Shown one piece after another: positions 40,685 through 41,606 of a stretch of DNA of 41,606 nt (positions within the stretch are counted from its first letter, which is position 1; every line of letters begins with the position of its first letter). The position numbers and the translations under genes were made by a program. Source of the stretch: Acidimicrobiia bacterium (GTDB taxonomy: Bacteria > Actinomycetota > Acidimicrobiia > Spongiisociales > UBA11373). Where the stretch lies: positions 1-41,606 of the forward strand of contig JACRIT010000086.1 in assembly GCA_016215655.1 (NCBI GenBank). Direction: 5' to 3'. A model generated the notes under the pieces. The model did no database searches. It saw only the letters and a program-made list of their open reading frames with translations, and was not told where the DNA came from.

Positions 40685-41606
40685 CTACTCGCCGAGGAAC
40701 CGCTCGAGGCACTCGCCGATGGCCGCGTCGAGCGCCGCCTTGTCGGGCAGGGTGCCCTGGGTGTTGATGTGATCGACGAGGGCGGGGTGGCGTGTGCTCA
40801 CGTACTCGGCAAGCACGCCTTCGAACTCGGAGATGCGCTCCACGGGCACCCGATCCATGTGGCCATTCGTCACCGCGTAGATCGAGAGCACCTGATTGGC
40901 AACCGGCGCCGGACGGTACTGGGGCTGCTTGAGCACCTCGACCACGCGCCGCCCACGGGCGAGCTGCGCCTGCGAGGCGGCGTCGAGATCCGACCCGAAG
41001 CCGGCGAACGCCTCCAGCTCGCGGAATTGGGCGAGGTTGAGGCGCAACGACCCGGCGACGCTCTTCATCGCCTTGATCTGGGCGTTGCCGCCCACCCGGG
41101 ACACGGAGATGCCGGCGTTGATCGCCGGACGGACACCGGAGTAGAAGAGGTCGCCCTCCAGATAGATCTGGCCGTCGGTGATCGAGATGACGTTCGTCGG
41201 GATGTAGGCCGAGACGTCACCCGCCTTCGTCTCGACGATGGGCAGCCCGGTCAGCGAGCCGCCGCCCAGCTCATCGGAGAGCTTGGCGCAGCGCTCCAGC
41301 AGCCGGGAGTGGAGATAGAACACGTCGCCGGGGTAGGCCTCGCGGCCCGGGGGGCGGCGCAGCAGGAGCGAGATCTCGCGGTAGGCGACGGCCTGCTTGG
41401 AAAGGTCGTCGAAGATGACCAGGGCGTGCTCTCCCTTGTACATCCAGTGCTGGCCGATGGCGGAGCCGGCATACGGTGCGTACATCTGCAATGCGGGAGC
41501 CGCCGAGGCGGGAGCGTTGACCACGACGGTGTAGGCCATGGCCCCGTTGCGCTCCAGCACCTCGACCACCTCGGCCACCGTCGAGGACTTCTGGCCGATG
41601 GCGACG
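40685..41606 (-). CDS. atpA: ATP synthase alpha subunit, C-terminal part
   Basis: The last 307 residues of F1 alpha; the N-terminus, with its Walker A motif, lies beyond the window. The edge begins at [62 protein letters not shown] and [23 protein letters not shown] are near-universal alpha motifs, the latter with the arginine finger region. The rest of the operon upstream is outside the window. Confidence 0.98.
   Translation of the reverse strand, partial: VAIGQKSSTVAEVVEVLERNGAMAYTVVVNAPASAAPALQMYAPYAGSAIGQHWMYKGEHALVIFDDLSKQAVAYREISLLLRRPPGREAYPGDVFYLHSRLLERCAKLSDELGGGSLTGLPIVETKAGDVSAYIPTNVISITDGQIYLEGDLFYSGVRPAINAGISVSRVGGNAQIKAMKSVAGSLRLNLAQFRELEAFAGFGSDLDAASQAQLARGRRVVEVLKQPQYRPAPVANQVLSIYAVTNGHMDRVPVERISEFEGVLAEYVSTRHPALVDHINTQGTLPDKAALDAAIGECLERFLGE

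Overview
This is a very GC-rich, gene-dense stretch of bacterial chromosome. It carries GTG and TTG starts, tightly overlapping genes, a nickel superoxide dismutase with its maturation protease, a MurA with the mycobacterial-type Asp active site, a PIG-L/MshB-Mca type deacetylase, a KorAB-type 2-oxoacid:ferredoxin oxidoreductase and polyphosphate kinase next to a MutT1-like Nudix domain. Together these suggest an actinobacterium, possibly from a deep lineage such as Acidimicrobiia; this is inferred from gene content, not from a marker tree. No rRNA, tRNA, insertion sequence, phage gene or CRISPR array was seen. No stretch over 300 bases lacks a gene.

Layout. 1-4.2 kb: end of a crotonase gene, a small membrane protein, meaB, a NifU-like Fe-S protein, murA and a housekeeping rpiB. 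4.2-9.3 kb: polyphosphate kinase fused to a Nudix hydrolase, an alpha/beta hydrolase, 6-phosphogluconolactonase and two related lipoproteins. 9.35-14.7 kb (minus strand): a compact nine-gene bacterial microcompartment (BMC) operon with an RpiB-like protein, deoxyribose-phosphate aldolase, CoA-acylating aldehyde dehydrogenase and six shell proteins (one BMC-H, two BMC-T, three BMC-P). A divergent HTH/coiled-coil gene sits at its promoter. 15.4-18.9 kb: four overlapping ABC-2 transporter genes. 19-22.3 kb: BON-LysM protein, MurJ, SodN and SodX. 22.3-30.1 kb: penicillin-acylase family enzyme, DUF3048 lipoprotein, amidase, a possible 28-residue protein, korA and korB. 30.2-37.5 kb: DUF402 protein, K+ channel, membrane protein, methyltransferase, lipoproteins, PIG-L deacetylase, CapA-like protein, M23 peptidase and SRPBCC protein. 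37.5-41.6 kb (minus strand): GNAT acetyltransferase and F-type ATP synthase genes atpC, atpD, atpG and partial atpA.

The BMC operon is the most distinctive system. It matches the sugar-phosphate-utilising (SPU) class. DeoC would split 2-deoxyribose 5-phosphate into glyceraldehyde 3-phosphate and acetaldehyde, and the PduP-like dehydrogenase would convert acetaldehyde to acetyl-CoA inside the shell. All three enzymes begin with a short predicted amphipathic helix of the kind that targets cargo to shells. The RpiB-like member has Asp in place of the catalytic Cys that the housekeeping RpiB in this window keeps.

Two window-wide patterns stand out. Many genes have a TAnnnT hexamer ending only 6-8 bases before the start codon, which predicts leaderless mRNAs. 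Many intergenic gaps hold degenerate tandem repeats with an exact 7-base period, often abutting those promoters or lying between convergent genes.
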